Below, piece after piece: positions 40,041 through 47,710 of a stretch of DNA of 56,620 nt. A program made the position numbers and the translations under genes. This DNA comes from Heritagella caecorum. Its GTDB lineage: Bacteria > Bacillota > Clostridia > Oscillospirales > Acutalibacteraceae. The DNA is taken from positions 1 to 56,620 of the forward strand of contig CAJFQL010000011.1 in the NCBI GenBank assembly GCA_904419035.1, written 5' to 3'. Position 1 is the stretch's first letter. Each line of letters starts with the position of its first letter. The notes under the pieces are model-generated. The model saw only the letters and a list, made by a program, of their open reading frames with translations, did not search any database and was not told where the DNA came from.

Positions 40041-40882
40041 TGAAGGTTGGTGTTGTGGTGCAGCACGGGCCCGGGCAAACCATGGAGGCAAAATTTGAGG
40101 CTATCCGGCGGGAAGGGTTTACCTCCTGCCAGTTGGTGTCCTGGGATCCGTCGCTGTGGACCGAAGAAGAGGCCAAAGCGGTCAAAGAAGCGCTAGCGCG
40201 CACGGGCGTCACGCTTTCGGCTTTCTGGTGCGGATGGGAAGGCCCAAAAGTATGGGACTTTTACGGCGGACAGGAAACGTTGGGGTTGGTGCCGGTGGCG
40301 TACCGGTTTGCCCGTATGCAGAATTTGATGAACGGGGCCGATTTTGCGGCGCGCTTAGGCGTGACAGATGTGGTCAGCCACATGGGCTTTATCCCGGAAA
40401 ACCCCTATGACCCGCAGTATGCCGGGTTTATTGAGGGCATGAAAGAAGTAGCGCTCCATCTCAAACAACAGAACCAGTACCTGTTATTTGAAAGCGGGCA
40501 GGAAACGCCCGTGACCATGCTGCGCGCCTTTGAAGATATCGGTACCGGCAATCTGGGGGTGAACCTGGATACGGCCAACCTGATTTTGTACGGCAAGGCC
40601 AATCCCGTGGATGCGCTGTGTGTGCTGGGAAAGTATGTGCGCGGCGTCCATGCCAAAGACGGGCTGTATCCCACCGATGGCCGGGCTTTGGGGAAGGAAG
40701 TCCCCCTGGGGCAGGGCAAAGTGGATTTTCCCCGGTTCCTTCATGAACTGACCGTACTGGGGTACGATGGCGATTTGACCATTGAACGGGAGATCGAAGG
40801 GGAGGAACAGGCCCGCGATATTCGTATGGCGCGGGATTTCCTGATGGAGTTGCTTATAAAGGAGCGCAAAGGAGTATGGTAA
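40037..40882 (+). CDS. Sugar isomerase/epimerase, TIM-barrel (AP endonuclease 2 family)
   Basis: 281 aa. The xylose-isomerase-like barrel shows MKVGVVVQHGPGQTMEAKFEAIRREGFTSCQLVSWD, GVTDVVSHMGFIPENP, YLLFESGQETPVTMLRAFEDIGTGNLGVNLDTANLILYGKANPV, and HAKDGLYPTDGR. The metal-binding residues are the usual Glu (FESG), Asp/Asn (NLDTANL), His (HAKDG) and Glu near the end (TIERE). It probably acts on a sugar, inositol or keto-sugar together with the next gene. The exact substrate is unknown. Confidence 0.9.
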   Translation: MMKVGVVVQHGPGQTMEAKFEAIRREGFTSCQLVSWDPSLWTEEEAKAVKEALARTGVTLSAFWCGWEGPKVWDFYGGQETLGLVPVAYRFARMQNLMNGADFAARLGVTDVVSHMGFIPENPYDPQYAGFIEGMKEVALHLKQQNQYLLFESGQETPVTMLRAFEDIGTGNLGVNLDTANLILYGKANPVDALCVLGKYVRGVHAKDGLYPTDGRALGKEVPLGQGKVDFPRFLHELTVLGYDGDLTIEREIEGEEQARDIRMARDFLMELLIKERKGVW

Positions 40883-41838
40883 ACGTTGGAATATTGGGGC
40901 TTGGCGGGATTAGCCAGGCCCATGTGAGCGGCTGGCTCAATACAAAAGAAGCCCGCGTGGTGGCCGTGTGTGACATCCGCCCCCAGCAGCTTACCCGTCC
41001 GGTGGAACAGACCGGCGCCACCGCGTATACGGATTTTGACACCATGATGGCAAAGGAAAAGCTGGATATTCTGGATATCTGCCTGCCCACTTATCTTCAT
41101 AGCGAATACGCCGTGAAGGCCATGGACAAAGGATGCCATGTGCTGTGCGAAAAGCCCGCCGGGCTGACGCTTTCCGATCTTACACAGGAATACGAGGCGG
41201 CCCGCCGCAACGGCGTGCATTTTATGATCGCCCAGGTATTGCGCTTTTGGCCGGAGTATCTCGCGCTCAAAGACATCGTGGCAAAAGGCACGTTGGGCCG
41301 GGTGCTCAGCGGCCACATGTCCCGTCTCAGCGGCATTCCGGTGTGGAGCTGGGACAACTGGATGAAGGATAAAGGCCGCAGCGGGCTGGTACCGTTTGAC
41401 CTGCATATCCACGACATCGACTTCATGGTTTCGGTGTTTGGCGCGCCGAAAACGGTCAAAAGCCGCCGGGCCAGCAGCCAGGGGCAAGATGCCGTTCATG
41501 CGCTGTACGAATACGACGGGTTTTTCATCACCTGTGATTCGGCCTGGTATAATTGTGATTATCCGTTTGCCGCTTCGTTCCGGTTCCAATTTGAAAAGGG
41601 CGTGGTGGAATACGCGGGGGGCACTTTGCATGTCTATGAAGAAGACGGAACCAGCCGCGTAATCACTCCCGGGATTGAAAACGGGGAAGCCCACAAAAAC
41701 GGTCTGGGTCTGCCCAGCAGCAGCGGGTACGAAAACGAAATCAAGTATTTTGTACACTGCGTGCTCGAAAACCAACCGACATCCCGCGTGCCGGAAGAAG
41801 AACTCAAAACGGTTCTTTCGATTCTGCGCCAGCTGTAA
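40876..41838 (+). CDS. Gfo/Idh/MocA-family oxidoreductase
   Basis: 320 aa. The N-terminal NAD(P) Rossmann fold is VNVGILGLGGISQAHVSGWLNTKEARVVAVCDI. It is followed by DICLPTYLHSEYAVKAMDKGCHVLCEKPAGLTL (catalytic Lys in EKPAG) and the substrate domain with VPFDLHIHDIDFMVSVFGAPKTVKS (D-x3-H pattern). It oxidises or reduces a sugar or inositol ring. It overlaps the isomerase gene by 7 bp with AAAGGAG as ribosome-binding site, so the pair likely act in one pathway. Confidence 0.93.
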   Translation: MVNVGILGLGGISQAHVSGWLNTKEARVVAVCDIRPQQLTRPVEQTGATAYTDFDTMMAKEKLDILDICLPTYLHSEYAVKAMDKGCHVLCEKPAGLTLSDLTQEYEAARRNGVHFMIAQVLRFWPEYLALKDIVAKGTLGRVLSGHMSRLSGIPVWSWDNWMKDKGRSGLVPFDLHIHDIDFMVSVFGAPKTVKSRRASSQGQDAVHALYEYDGFFITCDSAWYNCDYPFAASFRFQFEKGVVEYAGGTLHVYEEDGTSRVITPGIENGEAHKNGLGLPSSSGYENEIKYFVHCVLENQPTSRVPEEELKTVLSILRQL

Positions 41839-41866
41839 GGGCGCGGAGAAAAAGGAGACAGATACC

Positions 41867-42577
41867 ATGCGCGTCATTCTTTGCGACGATGAACAAACCC
41901 TCAATGAACGGGCAGCCGACCGGTTGGCCGCGCAATTGCTTTTAAAACCGGATTCCGTTTTGGGGCTGGCCACCGGGGGAACGCCGGTGGGTACCTATGA
42001 AGAACTGATCCGCCGGTTTATGAAGGGCCGTCTCAGCTTTGCCAAAGCGACCACATTAAACTTGGACGAATATGTAGGGCTTTCGCCCGACCACCCGCAG
42101 AGCTACCATGCCTTTATGCGGGAAAAGCTCTTTTCCAAAGTGGATTTGGACCCCGCCCGCACCCACGTGCCCGATGGGGCCGATCCGGACCCCTTGCGGG
42201 CCTGCCGGCGGTACGACCGCCTGTGCGATAGCTGCGGACGCATTGATTTGCAGCTACTGGGCATTGGGGAAAACGGCCATATCGGGTTTAATGAACCGGC
42301 CGGGAGTTTTCCCACCGGCTGCCATATTGTGGAACTGAAAGAAGAAACCCGCCGGGCCAACGCCCGTTTTTTCGGGGATGAAAAAGAAGTCCCCCGCCGG
42401 GCCATTACGGTGGGGATCGACCGGATTATGAAAGCCCGCCGCATTGTGCTGCTGGCCAGCGGCCCGAAAAAGGAATGGGCCATTGAAGCCATGCTGCGGG
42501 GCCCGGTAACGCCGCAGGTACCGGCATCGGTTTTGCAGCTGCACCCCGATTGTACGATCTTGTATGCCAGGGGGTAA
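41867..42577 (+). CDS. nagB: Glucosamine-6-phosphate deaminase
   Basis: 236 aa. The family run is LGLATGGTPVGTYEELIRRF, TTLNLDEYVGLSPDHPQSYHAFM (catalytic Asp in LDEY), LLGIGENGHIGFNEPAGSF (GxNGHIGFNEP with catalytic His), and TVGIDRIMKARRIVLLASGPKKEWAI. It converts glucosamine-6-phosphate to fructose-6-phosphate and ammonia. AAAGGAG lies upstream of ATG 41867. It closes the operon with the isomerase and oxidoreductase, suggesting amino-sugar catabolism. nagA is not in the window. Confidence 0.95.
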   Translation: MRVILCDDEQTLNERAADRLAAQLLLKPDSVLGLATGGTPVGTYEELIRRFMKGRLSFAKATTLNLDEYVGLSPDHPQSYHAFMREKLFSKVDLDPARTHVPDGADPDPLRACRRYDRLCDSCGRIDLQLLGIGENGHIGFNEPAGSFPTGCHIVELKEETRRANARFFGDEKEVPRRAITVGIDRIMKARRIVLLASGPKKEWAIEAMLRGPVTPQVPASVLQLHPDCTILYARG

Positions 42578-42964
42578 TTAGTCCTTTACAAAGGGCAGGC
42601 GCGAAACCGCCCCGCACAGCCCGATAGCCGGCAGCGAGAGAATTGTCCATAAAAGTGTGGCGCCGGGGCAAATCTGGCCCAAAACCGAAAAGCGCTGGTC
42701 GGAATAATCCCATACCTTCAGGTGCAGCCGCCGGTTGACGATCAGCCCGGTGAAAAATTCCACCCCGGTGATCAGCGTGCCGCCGGTCACGCACCGCAGC
42801 CACAACGGCCGGTTTTTCAGCGGCCCACAGCAGATGCGGCCAATGGCGCACAAACTCACCCCTCCGGCTAGGCTCATGGAAATATGGGTGTACCCCCGGT
42901 ACATCAGTTCCATCGCGGGGTATACACAGCTGCCCATGAAAAAAAGTAACGAATTTTTTCGCAT
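42578..42964 (-). CDS. Putative ABC transporter permease-like membrane protein (CmpB family)
   Basis: 128 aa with about four hydrophobic segments. The pattern SCVYPAMELMYRGYTHISMSLAGGVSLCAIG, WLRCVTGGTLITGVEFFTGLIVNRRLHLKVWDYSDQRFSVLGQICPGATLLW is typical of the small PF06541-type membrane family. That family is annotated as ABC transporter type IV, but real transport is unproven. Its stop codon directly abuts the nagB stop. GGAGG lies upstream of the start. Confidence 0.85.
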   Translation of the reverse strand: MRKNSLLFFMGSCVYPAMELMYRGYTHISMSLAGGVSLCAIGRICCGPLKNRPLWLRCVTGGTLITGVEFFTGLIVNRRLHLKVWDYSDQRFSVLGQICPGATLLWTILSLPAIGLCGAVSRLPFVKD

Positions 42965-43188
42965 CTTTTTTGTGTCCCCTCCTTTTTGCTAGGAAAGCGC
43001 AGTTTTGTTTTAGCAAAACGGCGCTTTTTCAGTATGCGCATCTTTTCCCGGGGCATACACGGGGGAATACCGTCAACAATCGGGAATAAACATTCAACAA
43101 TTATCCCTGTTCTTTTTTTAAAAAGGACGGTATAATAGAACCATAAGATCGGGCAACCGAAAAACGCGTGTGAAAGGATGGTAGCATT

Positions 43189-44214
43189 ATGAAAATTCTG
43201 GTTACGGGCGGCGCCGGTTACATCGGCAGCCATACCTGTGTATCCCTTCTGAAATCCGGTTACGACGTGGTGATCGTGGACAACCTGTGCAACAGCAAGC
43301 CGGTAGCGGTCGAACGTATTGAAACCCTGGCGGGTAAGAAGGTGGTCTTCTATAAAGAAGATGTGTGCGACCGTGAAGCCATGGAACGCATTTTTTCGGA
43401 ACAGGATATTGGCGCGGTGATCCATTTTGCCGGGCTGAAAGCGGTGGGTGAATCCTGCCGGATTCCGCTGCGCTACTATGACAACAACCTGATCTCTACC
43501 ATTGTGCTGCTGGAAACCATGGAAAAGCACGGGGTGAAGAACTTTGTATTCAGCTCGTCGGCTACCGTGTATGGCGATCCGGCTTCGGTGCCGATTACGG
43601 AAGATTTCCCCCTTTCCACCACGAACCCCTATGGGTCGACAAAACTGATGATCGAAGGTATCCTCAAGGATATCGCCAAAGCCGACTCGACGTTCAACCC
43701 CATCATTCTGCGGTACTTTAACCCGGTGGGCGCTCATGAAAGCGGCATGATCGGCGAAGATCCCTCCGGGATTCCCAATAACCTCATGCCGTACATCACC
43801 CAGGTGGCCATCGGCAAACTGGAAAAACTGCATGTATTTGGTAATGACTATCCCACGCCCGACGGCACCGGCGTGCGCGATTACATCCACGTTGTCGACC
43901 TGGCTGAAGGCCATGTGGCGGCCTTACGCCTGTTTGGCGAAAACGGCGACAAGAACTGCGGGCTGCGGATTTACAACTTGGGTACCGGCAAAGGCTATTC
44001 GGTGCTGGATATGGTCCATGCCTTTGAAAAGGCCACGGGCAAAACCATTCCCTATGTGATCGATCCCCGCCGTCCTGGCGACGTACCGGAAAACTATGCC
44101 GACAGCACCCTGGCCGAAAAAGAACTGGGCTGGAAAGCCAAGTATAACCTGGAAGATATGTGCCGCGACAGCTGGAACTGGCAGCAGAAGAACCCCCACG
44201 GGTATGACGACTGA
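43189..44214 (+). CDS. galE: UDP-glucose 4-epimerase
   Basis: 341 aa short-chain dehydrogenase-type epimerase. The NAD site is ILVTGGAGYIGSHTCVSLLKSGYDVVIVDNLCNS. FSSSATVYG and NPYGSTKLMIEGIL hold the catalytic Tyr-x3-Lys-type set. SNPVGAHESG-like RYFNPVGAHESGMIGEDPSGIPNNLMPYI and DYIHVVDLAEGHVAAL complete the pattern. It interconverts UDP-galactose and UDP-glucose for galactose use and cell-surface glycans. AAAGGATGG lies upstream. galK and galM are elsewhere in the window. Confidence 0.96.
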   Translation: MKILVTGGAGYIGSHTCVSLLKSGYDVVIVDNLCNSKPVAVERIETLAGKKVVFYKEDVCDREAMERIFSEQDIGAVIHFAGLKAVGESCRIPLRYYDNNLISTIVLLETMEKHGVKNFVFSSSATVYGDPASVPITEDFPLSTTNPYGSTKLMIEGILKDIAKADSTFNPIILRYFNPVGAHESGMIGEDPSGIPNNLMPYITQVAIGKLEKLHVFGNDYPTPDGTGVRDYIHVVDLAEGHVAALRLFGENGDKNCGLRIYNLGTGKGYSVLDMVHAFEKATGKTIPYVIDPRRPGDVPENYADSTLAEKELGWKAKYNLEDMCRDSWNWQQKNPHGYDD

Positions 44215-44251
44215 GTACAACTGACATTTGCATATAAAGAAACAGAGAACG

Positions 44252-44292
44252 AAGGCAGCGGCTCGCTAAATGGGCCGCTGCCTTTGTTCTGC
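44252..44292 (+). terminator. Terminator after galE
   Basis: AAGGCAGCGGC pairs with GCCGCTGCCTT around a TCGCTAAATGG loop, followed by the weak tract TGTTCT. Confidence 0.7.
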
Positions 44293-44320
44293 CCCAAAAC
44301 CGGGGGAAATAAAACCATGC

Positions 44321-44350
44321 TTGAAAGGCCTTTGGTGCTCGTTGTATAAT
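44321..44350 (+). promoter_or_regulatory. Promoter of maf
   Basis: TTGAAA (44321-44326), an 18-bp spacer and TATAAT (44345-44350). Confidence 0.7.
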
Positions 44351-44398
44351 GAAGGAAAATCAAAACGTATGAGCCGTTTGCAAAAAGGAGAAACTGGT

Positions 44399-44989
44399 AT
44401 GAATGAAACACCCCTTTTGCTAGCTTCCGGTTCCCCTCGGCGGCGGGAGCTGCTGCAGCTGGGTGGGGTTCATTTCCGGGTGATGACCTGCCCCACCGAT
44501 GAAACCCTGCCGCCTTCGATCACCCCGTGGGACGCGGTCCTGTTTCTGGCCCGGCAGAAAGGGCGCGCCGTGCGGGAAGCATGCCCCCATCAGGCTGTAT
44601 TGTCGGCCGATACGGTGGTAGCGCTGGAAGGGCGCATTCTGGGAAAACCCCGGGACGAACAGCAGGCCGAACAGATGCTCTCCTTCCTGTCGGGAAAAAC
44701 GCACCAGGTGTATACCGGGGTTTGCGTGTTCGATGGGCACCAGGAGCATGTGTTTTATGAAAAAACCGACGTGACGTTTTGGCCCCTGACGGAAAAAGAA
44801 ATCCGTGCCTATGTAAAAACCGGGGAGCCGATGGACAAAGCCGGGGCCTACGGTATTCAGGGCAAGGGCGCACTTTTGGTGGAGCGCATTTGTGGCGATT
44901 ACTTTAATGTGGTGGGCTTGCCCCTTTCCAAAACCGTGCGGCTGTTAAAACAGGTGGTGCCCGCCTGCCTAGCGGACGAAGACCGCTAA
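44399..44989 (+). CDS. maf: Maf-family nucleotide pyrophosphatase
   Basis: 196 aa. Motifs are LLLASGSPRRRELLQLGGVHFRVM, ARQKGRAVREACPHQAVLSADTVVALEGRILGKPRDEQQAEQML (SADTVV acidic site), and HQVYTGVCV. GEPMDKAGAYGIQGKGALLVERICGDYFNVVGLPL follows near the end. Maf proteins hydrolyse modified or standard NTPs (dTTP/UTP type) and are tied to septation control in Bacillus. AAAAAGGAG precedes the ATG; the longer upstream frame has no ribosome-binding site. Confidence 0.95.
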   Translation: MNETPLLLASGSPRRRELLQLGGVHFRVMTCPTDETLPPSITPWDAVLFLARQKGRAVREACPHQAVLSADTVVALEGRILGKPRDEQQAEQMLSFLSGKTHQVYTGVCVFDGHQEHVFYEKTDVTFWPLTEKEIRAYVKTGEPMDKAGAYGIQGKGALLVERICGDYFNVVGLPLSKTVRLLKQVVPACLADEDR

Positions 44990-45051
44990 GACGGTTTCAC
45001 AAAAACCCGGCCCTCTGCGTACCATGGAGCAGAAAAGGCAGGTGACACAGG

Positions 45052-45681
45052 GTGCGCAGAACATACCGCCGGCATTTAAGCCGCAAAGGAAAACTCCTGC
45101 TATTTTTGGTGGGGTTTCTCTGGTTCATCGGTTGGATCCTTAGTCGGCTGGGCCCTATGGTGCAGGCCGCGGCCGAGACCGCCGCCGCCCGTCAGGTGGA
45201 GGAAGTTTTGCACGAAGCCGTGCAGGCCTATGCCCAGTGGGCGGGGGAAAACGACGGGCTTGTCGCCATCTCCCGGGGAGAAGAGGGGAATATCCTGTCA
45301 TTGGAACAGAACACCGCCGCCATGGCCCAGGTGCAGGGCTTTGTCAGCAATTTTGTTCAGGAAAAACTCAGCGGCACCGGGGGCACGGTATGGGTGCCGG
45401 TGGGTAGTTTAACGGGAATCAGCCTACTTTATGGCTGCGGGCCGGGTATCCCTCTTTCCGTCACCACGGTGGGGTCATGCCAGGCTTCGTGTGACAGTAC
45501 ATTTTCCCAGGCGGGTGTAAACCAAACGCTGCATCGGGTGACACTGCAAGTCACGTGCCACATCTGGGTGCAGTTACCCGGTTGGGGATTTTCCGAAGAA
45601 TGGGAGGAAGAAATGGTGCTCAGCGAAACGGTGATCGTGGGGGAAGTCCCCTCGGCGCTATTCACACAGGGAGCATCGTAA
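45052..45681 (+). CDS. yunB: Sporulation protein YunB
   Basis: 209 aa, GTG start after AGGTGA. One N-terminal membrane segment (LLLFLVGFLWFIGWIL) is preceded by a basic leader. An extracytoplasmic domain follows with AAARQVEEVLHEAVQAYAQ, ILSLEQNTAAMAQVQGFVSNFVQEKL, VPVGSLTGISLLYGCGPGIPLSV, and HRVTLQVTCHIWVQLPGWG. YunB is produced in the mother cell under sigma-E/K-type control and is needed for efficient spore formation in Bacillus. It is one of the best signs in this window that the host lineage sporulates. Confidence 0.9.
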   Translation: MRRTYRRHLSRKGKLLLFLVGFLWFIGWILSRLGPMVQAAAETAAARQVEEVLHEAVQAYAQWAGENDGLVAISRGEEGNILSLEQNTAAMAQVQGFVSNFVQEKLSGTGGTVWVPVGSLTGISLLYGCGPGIPLSVTTVGSCQASCDSTFSQAGVNQTLHRVTLQVTCHIWVQLPGWGFSEEWEEEMVLSETVIVGEVPSALFTQGAS

Positions 45682-45703
45682 TGAGGAAAGAAAGGAAGTT
45701 TCT

Positions 45704-47710
45704 ATGGAAAAGCAACAGGCCGCCGAAAGAATGCAGGCACTGCGGGAACAAATTCGGTATCACAACGAGCAGTATTATGTATACGACGACCCGAAAATCG
45801 ACGATTTTGCCTATGACAAATTGTACCGGGAGCTGGAAAACCTGGAAGCGCAGTTCCCCGACCTTGTCACCGACGATTCCCCCACCCGCACGGTGGGGGG
45901 GAAGGGGTACAATACCTTTGCCCCCGTGCGCCACAATGTACCCATGGAGAGTTTGCACGATTCGTTTTCCGATGAGGAAATGCGGGACTTTGACCGCCGG
46001 GTACGCGAAGTGGTGCCCGATCCGCTGTATACCGTGGAACCGAAATTCGACGGGCTGTCGGTTTCGGTGGAATACCGGGACGGCGTGTTTTTCCGCGGTT
46101 CCACCCGGGGCGACGGCCAGGTGGGGGAAGATGTGACGGAAAACATCCGCACCATCCCCACGGTGCCCAAAGTGCTTACCCGGCCGGTGCCGTATTTGGA
46201 AGTGCGGGGCGAAGTGTATATGTCCCACAAAGTGTTCCTCTCGCTGTGCGAAAAACAGGAATTGGAAGGGGAAAAACCGTTTAAAAATCCCCGCAACGCG
46301 GCCGCCGGTACCCTGCGGCAAAAGGATAGCCGCATCACCCGGCAGCGGCAGCTGGACATGTTTGCGTTTAATGTGCAGCAGGTGGAAGGCGAAACGCTGC
46401 ACGACCACGCGTCATCGCTGGCCTTTTTGAAAGAGCTGGGCTTTATGGTGGCCCCCGATACCATTTGCCACACCATGGACGAAGCCCTTTTGGAAATCCA
46501 CCGCATTGGCGAAACCCGGGGCACGCTGCCCTATTCCATTGACGGGGCCGTGGTCAAAGTGAACGATTTTGCTCAGCGGGAACAGCTGGGCAGCACGGCG
46601 AAATTCCCCCGTTGGGCGGAAGCGTACAAGTACCCGCCGGAAGAAAAAGAAACCGTGATAACGGATATTGAAATTCACGTGGGCCGCACCGGGGTGCTCA
46701 CCCCCACCGGGGTGTTTGAGCCGGTTACGCTGGCCGGTACTACCGTCAGCCGGGCGACGTTGCACAACGAAGATTTTATCCGGGAAAAAGATCTGCGCAT
46801 CGGATCGAAAGTCGTCTTGCGCAAAGCCGGGGAAATCATCCCCGAAGTGGTGCGCCTGGTCGAAAACCCGGAAGGCACCGTGCCCTTTGCCATGCCAAAA
46901 GTCTGCCCCTCCTGCGGCGAAACCGTCTTCCGGGAAGAGGGCGAAGCGGCTACCCGGTGCCAAAACCCCGAATGCCCGGCGCAGCTGTTGCGTCACCTGA
47001 TCCACTTTGCGTCCCGGGATGCCATGGATATTGACGGGCTGGGGCCGGCCGCCCTGGAACAGATGATCGCCGCCGGATTCCTGCATTCCCCGGCAGACCT
47101 GTACCGTTTGCAAAAGGAGGACATTCTGTCCCTGGAACGTATGGGCGAAAAATCGGCATCCAATTTGCTGGCGGCTTTAAATAAATCGAAACAGAATCCA
47201 CTGAGCCGTCTGCTGTTTGCTTTGGGGATTCCCCATATTGGCGCGAAAGCCGCGAAACTGCTCGCCCGGCAATTCCCCACGATGGAAGCGCTGCAAGCCG
47301 CCTCGGCTGACGATATGGCGGCTATTGATGGGTTTGGCAGCGTGATGGCCGTTGCGGTCAGCGAATTTTTCTCCCTGCCCGGTACGGCCCACTTGATCGG
47401 GGCCCTGCGGGAGCTGGGGCTCAATATGGAAGAACCCTTGGAAGAAAAACCCGCCGGTGGCGCCGATTTGTCGGGGAAAACCTTTGTGCTTACCGGCACC
47501 TTGCCCACGTTAAAGCGCCAGGAGGCCGCTGCCCTCATCGAAAAGGCAGGGGGCAAAGTCAGCGGTTCCGTTTCGAAAAAAACGTCCTATGTGGTGGCAG
47601 GGGAAGAAGCGGGCAGCAAACTCACCAAAGCCCAAACCCTGGGCATCCCGGTGCTGGATGAAGCGGCCCTGCTTGCCATGCTGGCCCCCGAAGGAGGGGA
47701 TACCCCGTGA
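45704..47710 (+). CDS. ligA: NAD-dependent DNA ligase
   Basis: 668 aa, full length. Domain order is Ia (HNEQYYVYDDPKIDDFAYDKLYREL), the adenylation domain with catalytic lysine in EPKFDGLSVSVEYRDGVF, and the OB fold (HVGRTGVLTPTGVFEPV). A four-Cys zinc finger (CPSCGETV...CQNPECPAQ), helix-hairpin-helix repeats and a C-terminal BRCT domain (LSGKTFVLTGTLPTLKRQEAAALIEKAGGKVSGSVSKKTSYVVAGEEAGSKLTKA) complete it. It seals nicks in replication and repair. GAAAGGAAG lies upstream. The stop overlaps the next start by 4 bp (GTGA). Confidence 0.98.
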   Translation: MEKQQAAERMQALREQIRYHNEQYYVYDDPKIDDFAYDKLYRELENLEAQFPDLVTDDSPTRTVGGKGYNTFAPVRHNVPMESLHDSFSDEEMRDFDRRVREVVPDPLYTVEPKFDGLSVSVEYRDGVFFRGSTRGDGQVGEDVTENIRTIPTVPKVLTRPVPYLEVRGEVYMSHKVFLSLCEKQELEGEKPFKNPRNAAAGTLRQKDSRITRQRQLDMFAFNVQQVEGETLHDHASSLAFLKELGFMVAPDTICHTMDEALLEIHRIGETRGTLPYSIDGAVVKVNDFAQREQLGSTAKFPRWAEAYKYPPEEKETVITDIEIHVGRTGVLTPTGVFEPVTLAGTTVSRATLHNEDFIREKDLRIGSKVVLRKAGEIIPEVVRLVENPEGTVPFAMPKVCPSCGETVFREEGEAATRCQNPECPAQLLRHLIHFASRDAMDIDGLGPAALEQMIAAGFLHSPADLYRLQKEDILSLERMGEKSASNLLAALNKSKQNPLSRLLFALGIPHIGAKAAKLLARQFPTMEALQAASADDMAAIDGFGSVMAVAVSEFFSLPGTAHLIGALRELGLNMEEPLEEKPAGGADLSGKTFVLTGTLPTLKRQEAAALIEKAGGKVSGSVSKKTSYVVAGEEAGSKLTKAQTLGIPVLDEAALLAMLAPEGGDTP